A stretch of DNA of 64,000 bases from Romanomermis culicivorax. Its lineage: Eukaryota > Nematoda > Enoplea > Mermithida > Mermithidae. Numbering within the stretch: position 1 is the stretch's first letter; every line of letters starts with the position of its first letter. Under the pieces are notes generated by a model, which saw only the letters and a list, made by a program, of their open reading frames with translations, was not told the origin of the DNA and made no database searches. A program made the translations under genes and the position numbers. Shown in pieces: positions 10,375 through 25,300 of this stretch. The DNA is taken from the NCBI GenBank assembly GCA_963922205.1, contig CAWUHX010000294.1, positions 62,001 to 126,000 of the forward strand. The letters are read 5' to 3'.

Positions 10375-13300
10375 GTAAGCGGTGCTCTTTTTGCCCATGA
10401 CAGTTTTTCCAAAGTATTTCATAAACATGATTTCTGAGATGCTCGATCTTCTTTATGATAAGTTGAAATTAATCATACCCCAAAATGGGAAATTTTGTGT
10501 AGTTTCGTACGCTGAGTTTTATTGTATCATTCGTTTTGCCTAGAAATGAAAATTCACGCCGCTTCAGTATGCCAAAGTTTGAAATTTGGTTTTTTGGAAT
10601 TTTTCAGTGGTCTAGCTAGCCAACCGATATTTCAGGATTGGAGCATTCCTATTCGATAAGTGAATATTAATTTTTCACAGGAGAGAATAGGCTATTTTTT
10701 TGCTATAATCAGTAAATAATAATATATTATGCTTCTTAGAAGACTTTAAAGTGTCGAAATGAAATTAGAAAAATTTTGTTTATGAGTGCTCCCGAGCACC
10801 CTCCATCGGATATTGCAATATTTTATTTTCTTATTTTATTGCTCACACATCCTTAGTGTATTGGTAAGACTTTCAACAAAATTTTTTTACTGTTTGGGGA
10901 GCTGCACAACTCTGAAGGAGGCATACTTATGGAAATCGTTCAGGAGTCACTGCGTTTTCCGGGCCTGTCTCACTATACCAATCATCCCACAATACCAATC
11001 CTCCCACTATACCAACCGTCCCATAATACCAACAAGTTTTATAAAGTAGGCAAGTTCCCACTATTCCAACCAATGTTATAAAATTATAAAAATGTTGTAA
11101 AAATGTCACACGAATAAAAATGTGCTTAGGTTCCCGCGGTTGGGTAATGTAAACTAGTATCGATGTCAGGAATGTGAAATCCGTTGTCTGCGGATGGAAT
11201 AATCTTTTGGTTTTTACAACGACCCTTAAGCGGCTCGCAGACGGAACAATGTCAACTTATTACGAACGCATTAATTGTACCAAATGAGGAGAAAAACAGG
11301 ACAGAATGACGATAATGAATGATCGAATCTTAAGCGATTCAAAAGTTGGCCACCATGATTTGTATGCCGCATATATTGAGTTTATATGTTATTTGGTCTA
11401 AATAATGATTCAAATGTTGTTGATACGAATATATCACACTTTGGAAACTCGTAAAACTCAAAAATCCTGTGATACATTTTAACGAATAATTCCTTCTAGT
11501 ATTCAAATAAAATGAGTCAATTTTTACTTGTCATTCGATGTTTCACTCACTTCATACAGTGTACTGTACCTAAAGTTGGTGAAATGGGACAGTTGGTATG
11601 GTGGAACGGTCGGCTGGTATATTGGTGCGCAATCCATCAAACTATAGTCTGTTAGTTATTTGATAATTTCATATTACAGACAGTAAATGTATCACAAGCT
11701 GCAAAAAAATTTAAACAGTCAGAATGAAAAAGAAAAATCCTTTTTAACCGCACTCCGAGCACCTTCGCCTATGATGCCGTGGAATGTGAGAGGAATTTTT
11801 TGCATCTTTTCTGAGACACCCTATTGCACAGCCATTGTTAATAGATCGATTAAATTTTACCAGTGAGTCGACATACATCTTTTCTTTTCATTCGTCCAAT
11901 CTGAACGTTGTCAATTTTTCCGGCATCTCGTTGACGGTATATTTAGTGCGATAAATCAGCATTTTTTGTATCAGCCTTCACAATGCAGCTCCTAAACCGG
12001 TACGCGAATCTGATTGAACTTATAACACAATATGTTGGACATCAATGGCAACAGAAATGAAGAAAAAAAATTCTGCAGCCATCTCATGATAAAGTGCCCA
12101 AATAAGGCTCCAAATGACATCTTCGGTTTATTTTGACTTCCTTTTTGACACTTTGAAACAATATGAAAAGTGTAAACTAAGGGATTGAAATTTTTTTCAT
12201 GCTTGATAGTCTTCTTCTGCATGTAATGAACATGTGGCTACCGAGTCACGTCTTTTCTGAGCTGTGATATTTCGAAACACGTATACTGACTGAAAAATGT
12301 CATATGTAAAATTCCAATATCTGGGATGCAGTAGCTATGCAAATTTTGACTTCTATGCGCAATGAACGCTGCCACAATACTCAGCGTGCAAAACTACTCA
12401 AAGTGTCTCCTTTTCAGATATTATTAATTTTCAACTCATCACAGGTCAATGGAACAAAAGGCCTAAGCTCTCAGAAATCGTGTCTTTCATCTCGAAGATT
12501 GTTTGTGCGAAGTGTGCCTTCTATACAAAGCATTGCGGAGCGCGATCTGTCATCAATTTGATTGGTCAAAAAATTGTAGTCTACTCCTTTCCTAACCGTG
12601 AGTCCAAGCCTGGGAACAAGCCTAAGCCTAAGCCTAAACCTAAACTTAAGCCTAAACCTAAACCTAAACCTAAACCCAAGTCTATGCCTAAGCCTATGCC
12701 TAAGCCTAAGCCTAAGCTTAAGCTTAACCTTAAGCTTAAGCCTAAGCCAGAAAATTTGCCAAAACAACTCAAAAAATCAATAAATTTTTTCGACCAATCA
12801 AATTGATGCCAGTTCTCGCTCCGCAATGCTTTCCTTTTAATGGCCAGTCTCAAGTTCATTCATAATAAATACTCACTCCTGTCAGTCTGCTACGTGAAAT
12901 GAAACTCTGTGGAACTAAATTGGATCATTGACCAACAACGATGGGATGTTTCTGTGAAACGTTCATTAGTGTCGTAAATCCCTCAACCATGAGGTTCTTG
13001 AAGGAAGGTGAGTAGAACATCGAAAAGTGAGAATTGTGATTCTAGGGGACGAAGATCGAATTAATAAATTCAAATTTGGGTGCTGTAATTCCAAGGTTTT
13101 CGATTATTCTTCTGCCAATTAAACGGTTCCAAAGTTCAATATAGCTCATTTAATACAAAATGACTGATGACAAAAAAAGTAAGTTCAATTGGGTACGAAA
13201 AAACGCTGAATTTCTTCATGACAATGGGAAAACCAAAATCATGGAACAAAACATCGTGTCATCAAATGTTAAATTAGGTAGAACTGCATCGACGTCTGAA

Positions 13301-16300
13301 TGCTACTCGAAAAATTCCGACTCTTGAGCATGTTACTGGCTCTTGAACATGATTACAGTAACTAAGATTAAATTGCTTTCGTGGGACCACTGCATCGATC
13401 ATTTCAAAATAAATAGAATATAGATAACCAGGAAAGTTTTATTCTGAAATTAAGATCTAAAAAATTGCTCTTCTCATGGTAATCAAAACGTATTCAAAAA
13501 TAAAGATCTGTGTACATGTCACAGGTTCTGGGCACATGAAGTCACTGACACACTTCCAATTTTCGGCCTTCAAATCGTTGGCACTAGTTTTCGAAGGAGA
13601 AGACATTCTTAAAACACATGTTCTTTGGAACAAAAGAAAAAGATTATCTTGAATATGTACTTGTGACGTCCGAAAAAAGCTCGTTGGTCCCCACCTAACA
13701 ACCTGTTTTTCATTCAAAAATGTAGTATAAGAAAGAAAGACATTTAGATAAGAAAACATTCCATTTTCACGCCGAGTGTGCCTACACACGAGTCTTTTTA
13801 CTTTCATTTTCTTGGGCTGTGGAATTTCCATCACAATATCGTTTTCGCCGCTGTAACAACCCTTGCGTTGAGTTTTCCAGAAACACTATCCAGTTTTGCA
13901 TGCATATCTGCATCAATTAATGTTCCGTTTATTTACTCTCCTCCTGTGTTTATACGGTACTGTATATCAATCGTTGGTAATTTTTAACCATCAGCTCTTG
14001 AAATTTCTTTAGCTATACGCGGACGGGACGGCGAGGCCAACCATTCGGCCGATTTTTGTACGGATTCAGGATGCGTTTTGGCAGGTAGACACTAAAAGGA
14101 AATGGCATTGCAGAAAAATCAAGAGAAAGAAAAGTTCCAATAATACAAAATGTAGAAACGATGATCAAGAAATTTTAAAGTTCACACATTCGAATTTATC
14201 TTAGGGAATAATGACATTATCCGATTGATATTCGGTATGGCTGAGCGGAAGCAAATTTGTTGTATTCAGTGACGAAATTTCACATGCAACCAATGTTTCA
14301 CCCGTTTTCATCATTTATAAACCTCAAGGATTTAAAAAAATTCGAGGATGGAATTCGACAGTCTCATTTTTTTGCCCTTTGTTCAGAGTTCTAAAAGTTG
14401 AATCTGTGGAAAATTATCGACGCCAAAAAAGTAGTTTATTATGATGCTTGGCTCAGATCATACTGGTGTGTTAACGAAAGTTCTCGACGCACTAAGATGG
14501 ATGGCCAAATGAGCTGAAACATCCTAGCTCAATTTTTTTTTGGCATATCGAATGCCCTTTAGACAAAAAGAAGTGTCAAAATTGCTACGTGTAGTTTTTT
14601 TCTTGTAATGCTTCTAAATGATGAAAGTGGAAAGCAAATAGTATTTCAAATTTTCACGATTTTCTGATAAACAATATGCCATATAGGACTGGAAATTTGT
14701 AAGCGTACGTCCTGTTATGAGCAATTTTGCGAGTGGAAAATTTTAGGATAGGAGCTTTATGTGAACGATTTTGACGATAGTACTGATTCACTTGTCTATT
14801 AGGAAGCACCTTGTAAAAACAGGCTATAGATATATGCCAGTTTACCCGCATTTGTTGATGTCATGGAAACGTTGATTTGTTTGAAAGAATCTTTATCTTG
14901 ACCGATTTTGAAGAAGTTCTGCAAAATTTCGGGCGGGATTGAAGTTGAGTTGGAAATAATTAAACTCATATAAGTAATTTGAAAATGTTTTGAAGCTGTA
15001 AATTTCAGTGCAATTGTGCCCATGAACTATAGTCGTACTGCAACATAGCTTAAGAGCAGACAGAAAATTGTTGTTCCGTTCCAATTAGCCATAGTCTCTA
15101 AATCAAACTGAAAATGTTCAGAATGATAACGAAATTCGTTTCCAATCGCATTTTTCCCGTTATTTTTATCACACTGTCAGTTATTAGACTTTGGTTGATT
15201 ATCTACATTTTGTATTCCGCTTTCTCCCTCAATATGGTGTACGTTATATTGGTTTTTTTCCAGCAGCAAATTTACTCAACTCCATAGACTTCAGCATCGA
15301 TCCTTGCCAAAATTTTTACGAATACGCTTGCGGCACGTGGAAAAAAAATAATCCGATACCGGACGATCGATCTAACTACGGATCATTCGGGGCCGTGGAT
15401 GAAAGGGTGAAAGAACAATTAAGATGTAAATGAATATTTTCTTTTTTGCACCGTTGAGTGGAATTCGACGATAATTTTTCAGCTCGGTCACAAAGTCTGA
15501 GTTTTTTATGTACGTCAAGCAAATTTGCAAAATTCGTTTGTGTGCTGATCTGCGAACGTGGAAATGCTGAAACGTGACCTTGCGATCGTGACATGAGACA
15601 GAAATGCCCATTCAACGATTTCAATATGACTTCCTGCTCATGATTTTGCGTACAGTGTAATTTCAAAACATCATGTCATCAAAAGGTCGAGAATCTTTAT
15701 AAGAACAGTTTATGCATTATTCACGATATTTAGGGGTTAGCTTAGAGATCGCTAATCGTCACTCCCGACTTGTGAAACATATTGCTTGTATAATGTTTGA
15801 TACCGGTGAATTTCCCTTGTGTCAGTCTAGTTAGCGTCAGGGTAACAGCCAAGTAGGAATCTCCCGGGAACCGCAGAAAGATCAGCCGAGGATACACGAG
15901 CCACAGTTAATTGTAAATAAGGCGTACTAGTAAGAACGACTAATGTAACATTATTCAGCAAACTTTAGGCCATCGAATGCACTACAACATGTCTTACGTT
16001 AGAGTTTCCAACGGATAACTTTCCTTCTTGAGTAAAGCTAGTTTCACAATGAATCGCCTTCTTGCATCGTTACCTCAGGAGCTCACGTACATGATTTGAA
16101 TAAGTCTTATATTGAACAGAAATTCCATACATCATATGAAAACTCCTCATTTTCGTTTTGCAGTCCATTGATTACGTTTAGCTTTTTATCTTGAGTTTTC
16201 TCAGCGCATTCGAAGACGTTCCATCAGGACCACTTGCAAACAATCGGCTTTGTAGTCTGTTTTTCTTGAAATGCTTCTAAATAATGAAAGTGGAAAGCAA

Positions 16301-19300
16301 GTAGTATTTCAGATTTTCACAATTTGCTGATCTTGTAGGACTGTAAACTTTTGAACATCCTGACCTAACCTTTAGCAATTTTTAGAGCAAAAAATTTTAC
16401 AGAAAGAGCTCTATGTAAACGATTTTGACGACAATAGTGGTTTGTGTCACTTTTCTATTTAGAAGCATTTTATAAAAAACATACTTTAGTTTCTTGCTTC
16501 AGTCGAGTATTTCCTGCATCGAGACATATATTTTAAAAATTAGAATGCCTGTCAGTTACATCTTCACTCTATTCATTTGGAGACAATCGATTAAGTGATC
16601 CCACTAAAGTAAGTTCAACACAGAAAAGTAGTAAAGCTTTTTAATGTAATGAATAGAAAAAATTTCTCGTCTATGAGCAGAAAACAGAACAACTGATAAT
16701 TTCTCGTAATAACCGGGTCAAAATTTCTCGAATAACAATCAGATGTCTCCTTTTATCCTTCTCATTGTCGTGTAGAAACACAAGTTTTTCAGAAGTATTA
16801 GGTTTTCCGTTACTTTAAAATTGCGAATTGAACTTACTTATTTAGTTGTTGCCGTGTCAATCCTTATGAGATAATATGCCAACTCACAGACAATTTCTGC
16901 GTATTATCTTAGGTCGAAGAATCTTGTCTTTCGACGTTTTCTTTCTTGGCTTTCAACTATTCTTTTCTTGTTAGTAAACCTTGTGTACCACGACTTTTTT
17001 GTAGTATTACTGGAAGATCATACAGACGAGAATCAAACCAACAGTATACAATTCACGAAGCTGTTGTTCAAGAAATGCATGGACAAAGGTAAATATGTTG
17101 TCGGAATAACAAAGAATACGAGCACTTAAAAAATGCAGAAGTTGAGTGCCACTCAGACTTCTAAATTCTCGTCATCGTGCATTTGCAATTTTCATTCGAA
17201 ATGAAATATTTTATCCAGATGTAAATGCAATTTTCAAAATTATAATCATTCTCATTATGTACTTTTTCTTTTTTCCATGATTAGGATGGAATGAACAGAT
17301 CTGATTCGATTAGCAATTATCCGTAAACAATTCCATTCATTGATTTTTCACTTTTTAGATACCGTAAATTCTTTGAAAAGTAAACCTTTGCAAGAATTCT
17401 TGACCAGCGTTGGTGGCTGGCCCGTATTGAACAAAACATGGGACGAAAACTTTGTGGACTTGACGACATTGAGCTCTTTGACAGTCCAAAAATTTGGTGA
17501 AGATAGTTTGGCCAGTTTGGATATTATTGTGGATATGAAGAATGTTACGAACTATATTCTTTCGGTAAGATGCTTTTTCAAAAGCGAAAACCTGATGCAG
17601 GATCTGCACAAAAGCTCGAAGCTGTTTGCGTTTCTAATTGTTTGTCTTCTGGACAAATTTAGCCGTCCTCAAGTATTTCTAACGGGCATATGCACAAGAG
17701 TTTTTTAGCACGAGCCCCATTAGCACTCGTGCTGATGAGAAAATATTTCGTTAGCACAGTTAGCACGGTTGACAAATATTACTTTGCTGGTGTCCAACTA
17801 ATGTGTGAATTTGTCAATTCTGATAACCTGCTTATAGTGTATTATCAGTTCATGAAATCATGCTTGATGTTGACACTTTCAAAATTAGTAAGACTCTCAT
17901 CTGATTCTAATTAAATTGGTTCATTCTTACATTATGCACCTTTAACTGACAAATTGGTTAGTTTGACAGTAAAACTTTTAGGAATCGCTAAAGTTCTGTT
18001 TACATGTTTTCATTGTATCTGGAACTGAGCTTCAACTTCAATATAGGTTCTCGATTTATTTTTCAGAAAACATACAATTATATTTGTTACTTACTATTAC
18101 TGATTTGCGCAAACTTCAACATAGCTGTTTTCAAATTACTTGATTAGTGTCCAAGACATTAGAGCCGAAGGAGATTCAGATTAGAGTCACAGTCATTCAC
18201 TAAACAGAAGTGACGAAGAGAATGAGGATAGGGACGAAGTTTTTATTTGTGAAAACGACGATTTTTGATTTTCCACCACAATTTTGTAATATCTTTAACT
18301 TTCTTATCGAACTTTTAAAAAAATTTATCCTGTCAATCATCAGCATGCGTGCTAAAGTCAAAAATTTCCATTAGCACGGCTCTGGTTTTATTAGCACCGT
18401 GCTACGAAAACCCCAGCATATGCATTAATTTCAATGTATATTCCAATTTTTCGTTTTATTTTGCATTTTTCTTTCTCTGATCACCGAAATTATAGTTTGA
18501 GATCAGCTTACTTTAACTGACCATGAGATTTTTTACAACCAGTTGAAGAGCATTGAGCACAGGTATTACATTATAGTCTATTTAAAATATGCATGTAAGT
18601 AAAAAAATGACAAAAGCAAATACCGCCCTCAAAATCCTTTTACTCAAATATTTTATTAAAGACTTTTTGCTATAAAAATGATAAAGGGTAGTTAATTAGA
18701 CCCACAAATTTCCAGTCCTATGTAACATATGGTTAAGCAGTAAATCGTAAAAATATGCAATATAATTGCTCCCCAATCGATTATTTACAAGCATTTCAAG
18801 GAAAACGTAGTATGATCTCGCTAATTTTAGAGATATCAAATTTGAAGGTTGTCAATTTTAGTTCTGTAGAAAATTTACCATGCGCAACAGAGCTTGATGA
18901 CCTGGGTGGAGGGCTGGCGAGGCTCTTTGGGGTTGAAGCGACTTGTCATTCAAGGATTGGGGTATTTAAGCGCTGAAAAGATTGATATTTTTGGTACAAA
19001 GCGGTGGTTATACCATACGTTATGCGTATGCTGGTCGATTTTTGGGGGATCTTTAGCACTTCCTTCTTGTTTATGTACATATGAGTTAACCATGCTATGC
19101 CACTCAGCCCGAAAATAAAGGTATCTTCTTTTCAATTTTGTTTCCTTTCTGTCAGATAGATCAAATGAAACTGATTTTGGGCGAATCGACCCGCGATTAT
19201 TACCTCAATGATACGGCCTACGGAAAACAAATGACCGCTTATAGGGAAACTTTTTTCGACATAGTACGATTGATAGGCGCTGATATGAACGTCAGTATTT

Positions 19301-22300
19301 TAGATGAAGAAATCTCCGATCATTGGGCGAATCTGATCAGTTTCGAGAAAAAGTTGGCTAATATCACCGTTCCGGAGGAGGAAAGGCGGAACTTGACGCT
19401 TTTATATAACAAGATGTCGTTAGAAAAGTTTTCCGGTCTGCTTAATGTGGTAAGTTTTCATAATCTGCTTTAATCCCTCAAACTTCTTTCACGTGTACTT
19501 AGATTGTTCATTTGCTGTTACTAAATGATAAAGTAATATTCAGATTAATTGGGAAAAATATCTACAGTATTGTATGCCCATCGAAGTTTTTGATAGATTA
19601 GTCAAAGGAAAATTGGCCAATTTCTATCTGATCGTCACTCAACCAGTTTATTTCGAAAGGTTGAACACACTTTTGACGTCGACTGATAAGAAGTAATTTC
19701 AAAGTTAATAAATGTCGTGTGTACTATAAACCAAAGAACTGTACACTTCCATTAACCAAAGAGGTGATTAACATAATTTCGACAGAACGAAACTATTGAA
19801 GCTTATTGTGATTTCCGGTACAGAAAAATGTGCAGTTTTTACAGAAGAACTTCATGCATTTTTTAGTTCCAAATTTTTTTGAGCAATGAGCTTTGTATGG
19901 CAATCGAAGTCCTACGATTCCTGCAGTTATTTGTTTTAACATATATATCGGAAACGCCAGGCCTGTAGCCAAGCCAGTAATTTTTTTCAGGGGGGCACAC
20001 ATTTTTTCACTTGATTCACTGTAAAATTGGCCTTTCTGACGTGACTTTTTCTTAAAGAAAAAAAATCAAAATCAAAATCTTTGCCTTTTTTCAACACTTG
20101 AAACATTTCAGAGGGGACATGGCCCCCCAACTCCTCCTGCCTACAGGCCTGGGAGACGCTATAGGGCTTTAGGGCTATTTCCTTCTTGGGAGCAAAATTT
20201 TGAAATTAGGGAGGAAAATGATGCATTTTTACACAATTTGCAAATCGTTGGAATCAAAACGTTCGGAATTTGGCACTCGATTTGCTGAATAAATGCACAA
20301 TTTACTCTACAAGGAAGAAAAACTAAGCGTCTAGTACTGATAAGCAAAAAATTCAAGTAACCAAAAATGCACAGTACCTGCTCGAAGCGCCGAAAAATTC
20401 CACATTTCTTCGCTTTAAGACACATGGTCAGAGAAAATTTAGTCTCTGCAATGGCGAGTTGTGATGAGTCATTCATTTTGCGTGAAAGTATAAATTCGAT
20501 GTATTGCAGTAAACTGAGAATCAGAATTTCACGTTTTTTTTCATTCTCGGTGCATTTTCTTTCATTATATACGTGGTGCGAATATGATAGTTCCATTAAT
20601 TTTTCGATGGTAGTAGTCGAGTCAGAAAAAGTTTATCGCCTGTGTTTAATATTGGCTTCGGATGGAGCATTAAAGTTGACTTTTTTAGGAGAAAAAATGA
20701 TAATTCTTTTAGAAAAAGACATGTCAACACGTCAATTCTGCGAAGCAACAAAAAAGATCAATCCTTCCAAGGTGGCACGTTGTATAAAAATGACGGAAAA
20801 TCTACAACCTAAGGTATTCAAAAATTGAAAAAACTGTAGTTTTCAGGGTTTTTCATGACGAAATCGTATTCTTCTTGACAACTAAATTCAAATTGTACAG
20901 CCAGAAACTGCATTGGAGTATCGTAGTCAGCTATAAGAAAGCTACAATGATCACGCGAAGCGCCGACCAACACAGAATTAGCTGATCTGCAGCAGGGTGT
21001 CTCTAAATGGGAGCAAGCAAAATTTCGATGAGATGGTCTATACGAAACAAACAAAACAAGAAAGGACCGTTTTATTCAGTTTCTTTCGTTGAAGGCAGCT
21101 GTGCCAATATTTTTGCATGGTACTAATTTTTCGCTTTACTACATCAACGTAAAGTTCCGCAATCTGTATAGAAATATTGGCTGCGCTTCTTACTTTCGTT
21201 ATAGCTAAACGAATATTTGGCGCTTTTCCCAATTTTTTTATGCGGGGAACATAGAATTGACATTCTTTACGTTACACGATTGGAGTCTACTTGTTATTGA
21301 CCCTTATCTATTATGAGTCATTGATCAAATCAAAATATTGCAATTTTTGGTGCAAATTCCCCTTTTCTGGTCGTACATCATCATGCAGTTGGAAATAACT
21401 TATCTAATATCGGCTATAGAATCCCTACAGAGTAGCCTATCCGTAGATTCAAGGTAAATGGAATGGAAGTTCGGGATACAGAGTTACGCGTATTTACAAA
21501 ATTTAAAAATCATCATTATTTACATGTCGCATTGGTCATATTTCGAAGAAAGTCATGTTGATTCTTTTCATCCCTTTGCAAACTGCCGGTGGAAAAATCG
21601 CATTATTTCGTACGCTAAACAATTGCTACCCGAGGAATGCAAAGATTTATGACTAAGAATTGCGATTTTTACGTTTCACGTGCGCCACATCATTGCCTGC
21701 TTCTCAATGGGTTACTGCATAACAAAATTTGAATCCAAGGATAAAGAATAACTTCCCACTGAATTCTAAAATACAATCAGAAAAATGGGAAATTTTGCAC
21801 CAAAATTTGCAATTGATGATCAACTGTACTCGCAATAGGCAACAACCAGTAATCTTCAATCGTGTAATGTAAAGAGCATCAACTTTATGTGCCCCTTACA
21901 AAAGTTGTGTAAACTGTCAATATTCGCCTAGCTGTAGCAAAAGTAAGAAATGTAGCCCGTCGTCATCACTTTGTAAGAGATTTCGAAACTTGAAATAAAT
22001 CTAGTAAAGCAAAAAATCAGTTGCATGACAAATTATGAGCAAAGCCGTCATCAGCGAAAGAAAACTCATAATATGTGTCCTTTCTGGTGTCTTTTCTGAT
22101 TTGCATGGACCACCTCATTGAAGCCTTGCAGGCCCTCATTCAAAGACACCCTATTGCAAGGCAGTTCATTCTACGTTCATCACCTACTGTACTCCGATGC
22201 CGTTTCTGGCTGTACAGTCTGGATTGAAATAACAAAAATAATATAATTTGGTCATAAGAAACCCTTTAATAACTACAGTTTCTTCAATTTTTGAATACCT

Positions 22301-25300
22301 TATGGTATAGATTTTTCGCCATTTTTTGATATGTCACCTTTGTAAGAGTACATAATGTAGATATATTTTTTGTTGCTTCGCAGGATTGGCCGATTAATTT
22401 TAGTCTAAACTGTTGCTGACTCATCTGACAACTACTGGTCAAAATTTCATGAAGCTATCACAATGAAAGAAAATTCAACGAAAATTATAAAAAATGGTTA
22501 AATTACGATTTTCAGTCCACCATTGCATTTCGATTTTACACTTTCATGAAAAATTAATGTCAGGCTTTGTTTGAGGTGCATTTTTATTCTGACTTGTCAC
22601 AACAAAGCTGAATCCTTTCAGACATTGTGTCTTAATAGCTTAAAATTGTATTTCACAGAATTTAAATCTATAAAAAAATTCTTTTCATTTCATTTCGAAG
22701 AGGGCACGTGCCCATTGGCTACGCTTCATGCACAATTGAACTTCCGGTTGTTTTGCAGATTTATGCAAAATTTATGCTGAAAAAGTGGACGTGAGAAATG
22801 TCTGGTTCAACACTACCAGGGTTGATGTGGGCTATCGAACGCAATATAAAATAATTATTGAAGGAATAATTTCACTTGCAGAAGCATCATAATAAGAATT
22901 GGAAGACTAACTATCTTACCTTACTTATGACTTCAATTTCACATTGCCAGCATTTCTTCAAATTATGTTCAGTCGTCCTCGTTAAGGAAAGAATACAATT
23001 TTTTAGAACTCAATTCAACTACATTTTGTGGCGTTTAATTCGTCGAAGAACGTTACTTTTGGATCAAAGATTTTGGGATGCCGATCAAGTAATAACAATG
23101 ACAATTCTTGTATCTTCTTGCTATTGCTGAAATTGTCGATTAATATGTCTCAGAAATTCAAAACCGTTTTCGTCGGCCGAAAAGCCATACCCAATAGATG
23201 GAAAGTATGCGTCGATGTAGCCAAAGAAGTGGAAATGGCCAGCGGGGCGTTGTACATTAGGAAATATTTCAGCGCCAAAGATAAGCAGGAAGCCCACGAT
23301 ATGATCGTGAACTTGAAGGAAGCTTTCAAAGCTATCATTTACGAGTTAGATTGGATGGACGATGTGACGAGAAACAGGGCCATTGAAAAGGTAGGATAAA
23401 AATGGCTATACTGTAGTTCTTGTAATTTGCTATTTCAGGTTGACTATATGACAGATTTGGTTGGCTACCCTGATTTTACTCTAAATGATTCCACTTTGGA
23501 CAATTACTACAAGAATGTAAGGGCAGCTGTACATCCGTGTCCTGTGAGAGTAATATTGTGATTAATTTCAGCTTTCATTCAATCCTCAATCGTCTTTCTT
23601 TCATCTTTTCTTCGACTTAGCGATTTGGAGTCAGAACCGCGAATTCTTTCATTTATTGGAAGCCTACGATAGGAACAAATTTTCGACTAATCCGGCTACA
23701 GTAAATGCATTCAATAGTCTAAGTCGTAATGTTATAGGTTGGTGGCTGAGAAAAATACTTTTTGAAGCAAGACTGTATCACTATTTCCTTTATAGTTTTT
23801 CCGGCCGGAATACTACAGCCGCCATTTTTCCACCACGATTATCCAAAGTAAGCTACATCTTCGGGTGTGACTTTTTCACCCCTTAATTTTCCTTTGGTCA
23901 ATAAATTCTCTTTAAGAGTCTGGATTAGAATAGTTATAAAAATAAAGTAATGGTAGTACGTACTTATGTGTTTTAAAAAATGCAAATTGTGGCAATATCT
24001 GATGAAAGGGCTTAACCGAGATAGCCTCCGTCATTGAAAACATATGCAATTCTTTCTATGATATGGCGTTCAGGGCCTTTATGGCTCTTAAGGCTTTCGT
24101 GGCGCTTAGGGCTTACTTGGCGTTTAAGGCTTTTATGGCGTTTAAGGCCTTTATGGCGTTTAAGGCCTTTATGGCGTTTAAGGACTTTATGGCGTGAGGC
24201 TTTCATGGCGCTTAGGCCTTACTTGGCGTTTAAGGCCTTTACGGCGTTTAAGGCCTTTACGGCGTTCAAGGCCTTTATGGCGTTTAAGGCCCTTATGGCG
24301 TTTAAGGCTTTCGTGGTATTTAGGGCTTACTTGGCGTTTAAGGCCTTTATGGCGTTTACGGCATTTATGGCGTTTAAGGCTTTTATGGCGTTTAAGCCCT
24401 TTATGGCGTTTAAGGCTTTTATGGCGTTTATGGCCTTCATGGCGTTTAAGGCTTTCATGGCGCTTAGGGCTTACTTGGCGTTTAAGGCCTTTATGGCGTT
24501 TAAGGCTTTTATGGCGTTTAAGGCTTTCATGGCGCTTAGGGCTTACTTGGCGTTTAAGGTTTTTATGGCGTTTAAGGCCTTTATGGCGTTTAAGGCTTTT
24601 ATGGCGTTTAAGGCTTTTTCGGCGTTTAAGGCATTTATAGTGTATAAGGCGTTGGCTTTTATGGCGTTTAAGGCGATTTTTGCACATTGACAAAAATGAT
24701 GCCAAAGTAGAACCATTTTCATTTTTGCAATTTTGTCTATACAAAATTTGGGCCGAAGAAAAAATGACAAATTTGTAGAACGCAGGATGCTTACTGTATT
24801 TTTCCTGTTTACTGTAGCGTCATATTGTTTTCCAAATTTACTGTAGCTTTTGTGGAAGCAGGATGTTTATTTTATTTTTTGAAGTTAACTGTAGCTTCAT
24901 ACTGTATTTTTGAACTTTGCCGTAGATTTTTACTGTATTCTTGCAGTTTACTGTAGCTTTATTTTTCCATGTGATATTTTTTTCGGTTGTTGTTTTTTCT
25001 GCTGCTTTTTGTTTTTCACGCTTTTTTCTAGTCTTTGTTTTTGTGCCTTTTTCTCGCCTTATATAAACGAAAAATGCGACAGGGTCTCTCAAAAAAATAA
25101 TATTTCTCATGCAATTTTGCATTGATGTTTTTTTTCAAATTTGCATAAAAATAATGTGGATTATTTAGAGCTTTTTCACAAAGTTTGGGGATAAGATCAA
25201 AATTTTGATCCTTTAAATCTAATTTTGTGCCCAAAGGTCAAAAATTGATTCAGGAAATCACCTTAATCACCAAAATTTGATTTTAAAAATCAAAATTTTG

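Noticed and set aside
12480-12859. Lys-Pro and Leu-rich open frames on both strands
   Set aside because: They are translations of the degenerate TTAGGC hexamer array and its flanking inverted repeats.
20159-20828. Overlapping 145- and 153-codon frames on opposite strands in intron 7
   Set aside because: Neither has motifs, splice support or family resemblance, and both lie within an intron bridged by in-phase exons.
24034-24744. Open frames of 218 and 185 codons on opposite strands
   Set aside because: Both are produced by an 18-bp stop-free minisatellite inside a spliced intron; composition is pure hexapeptide repeat.
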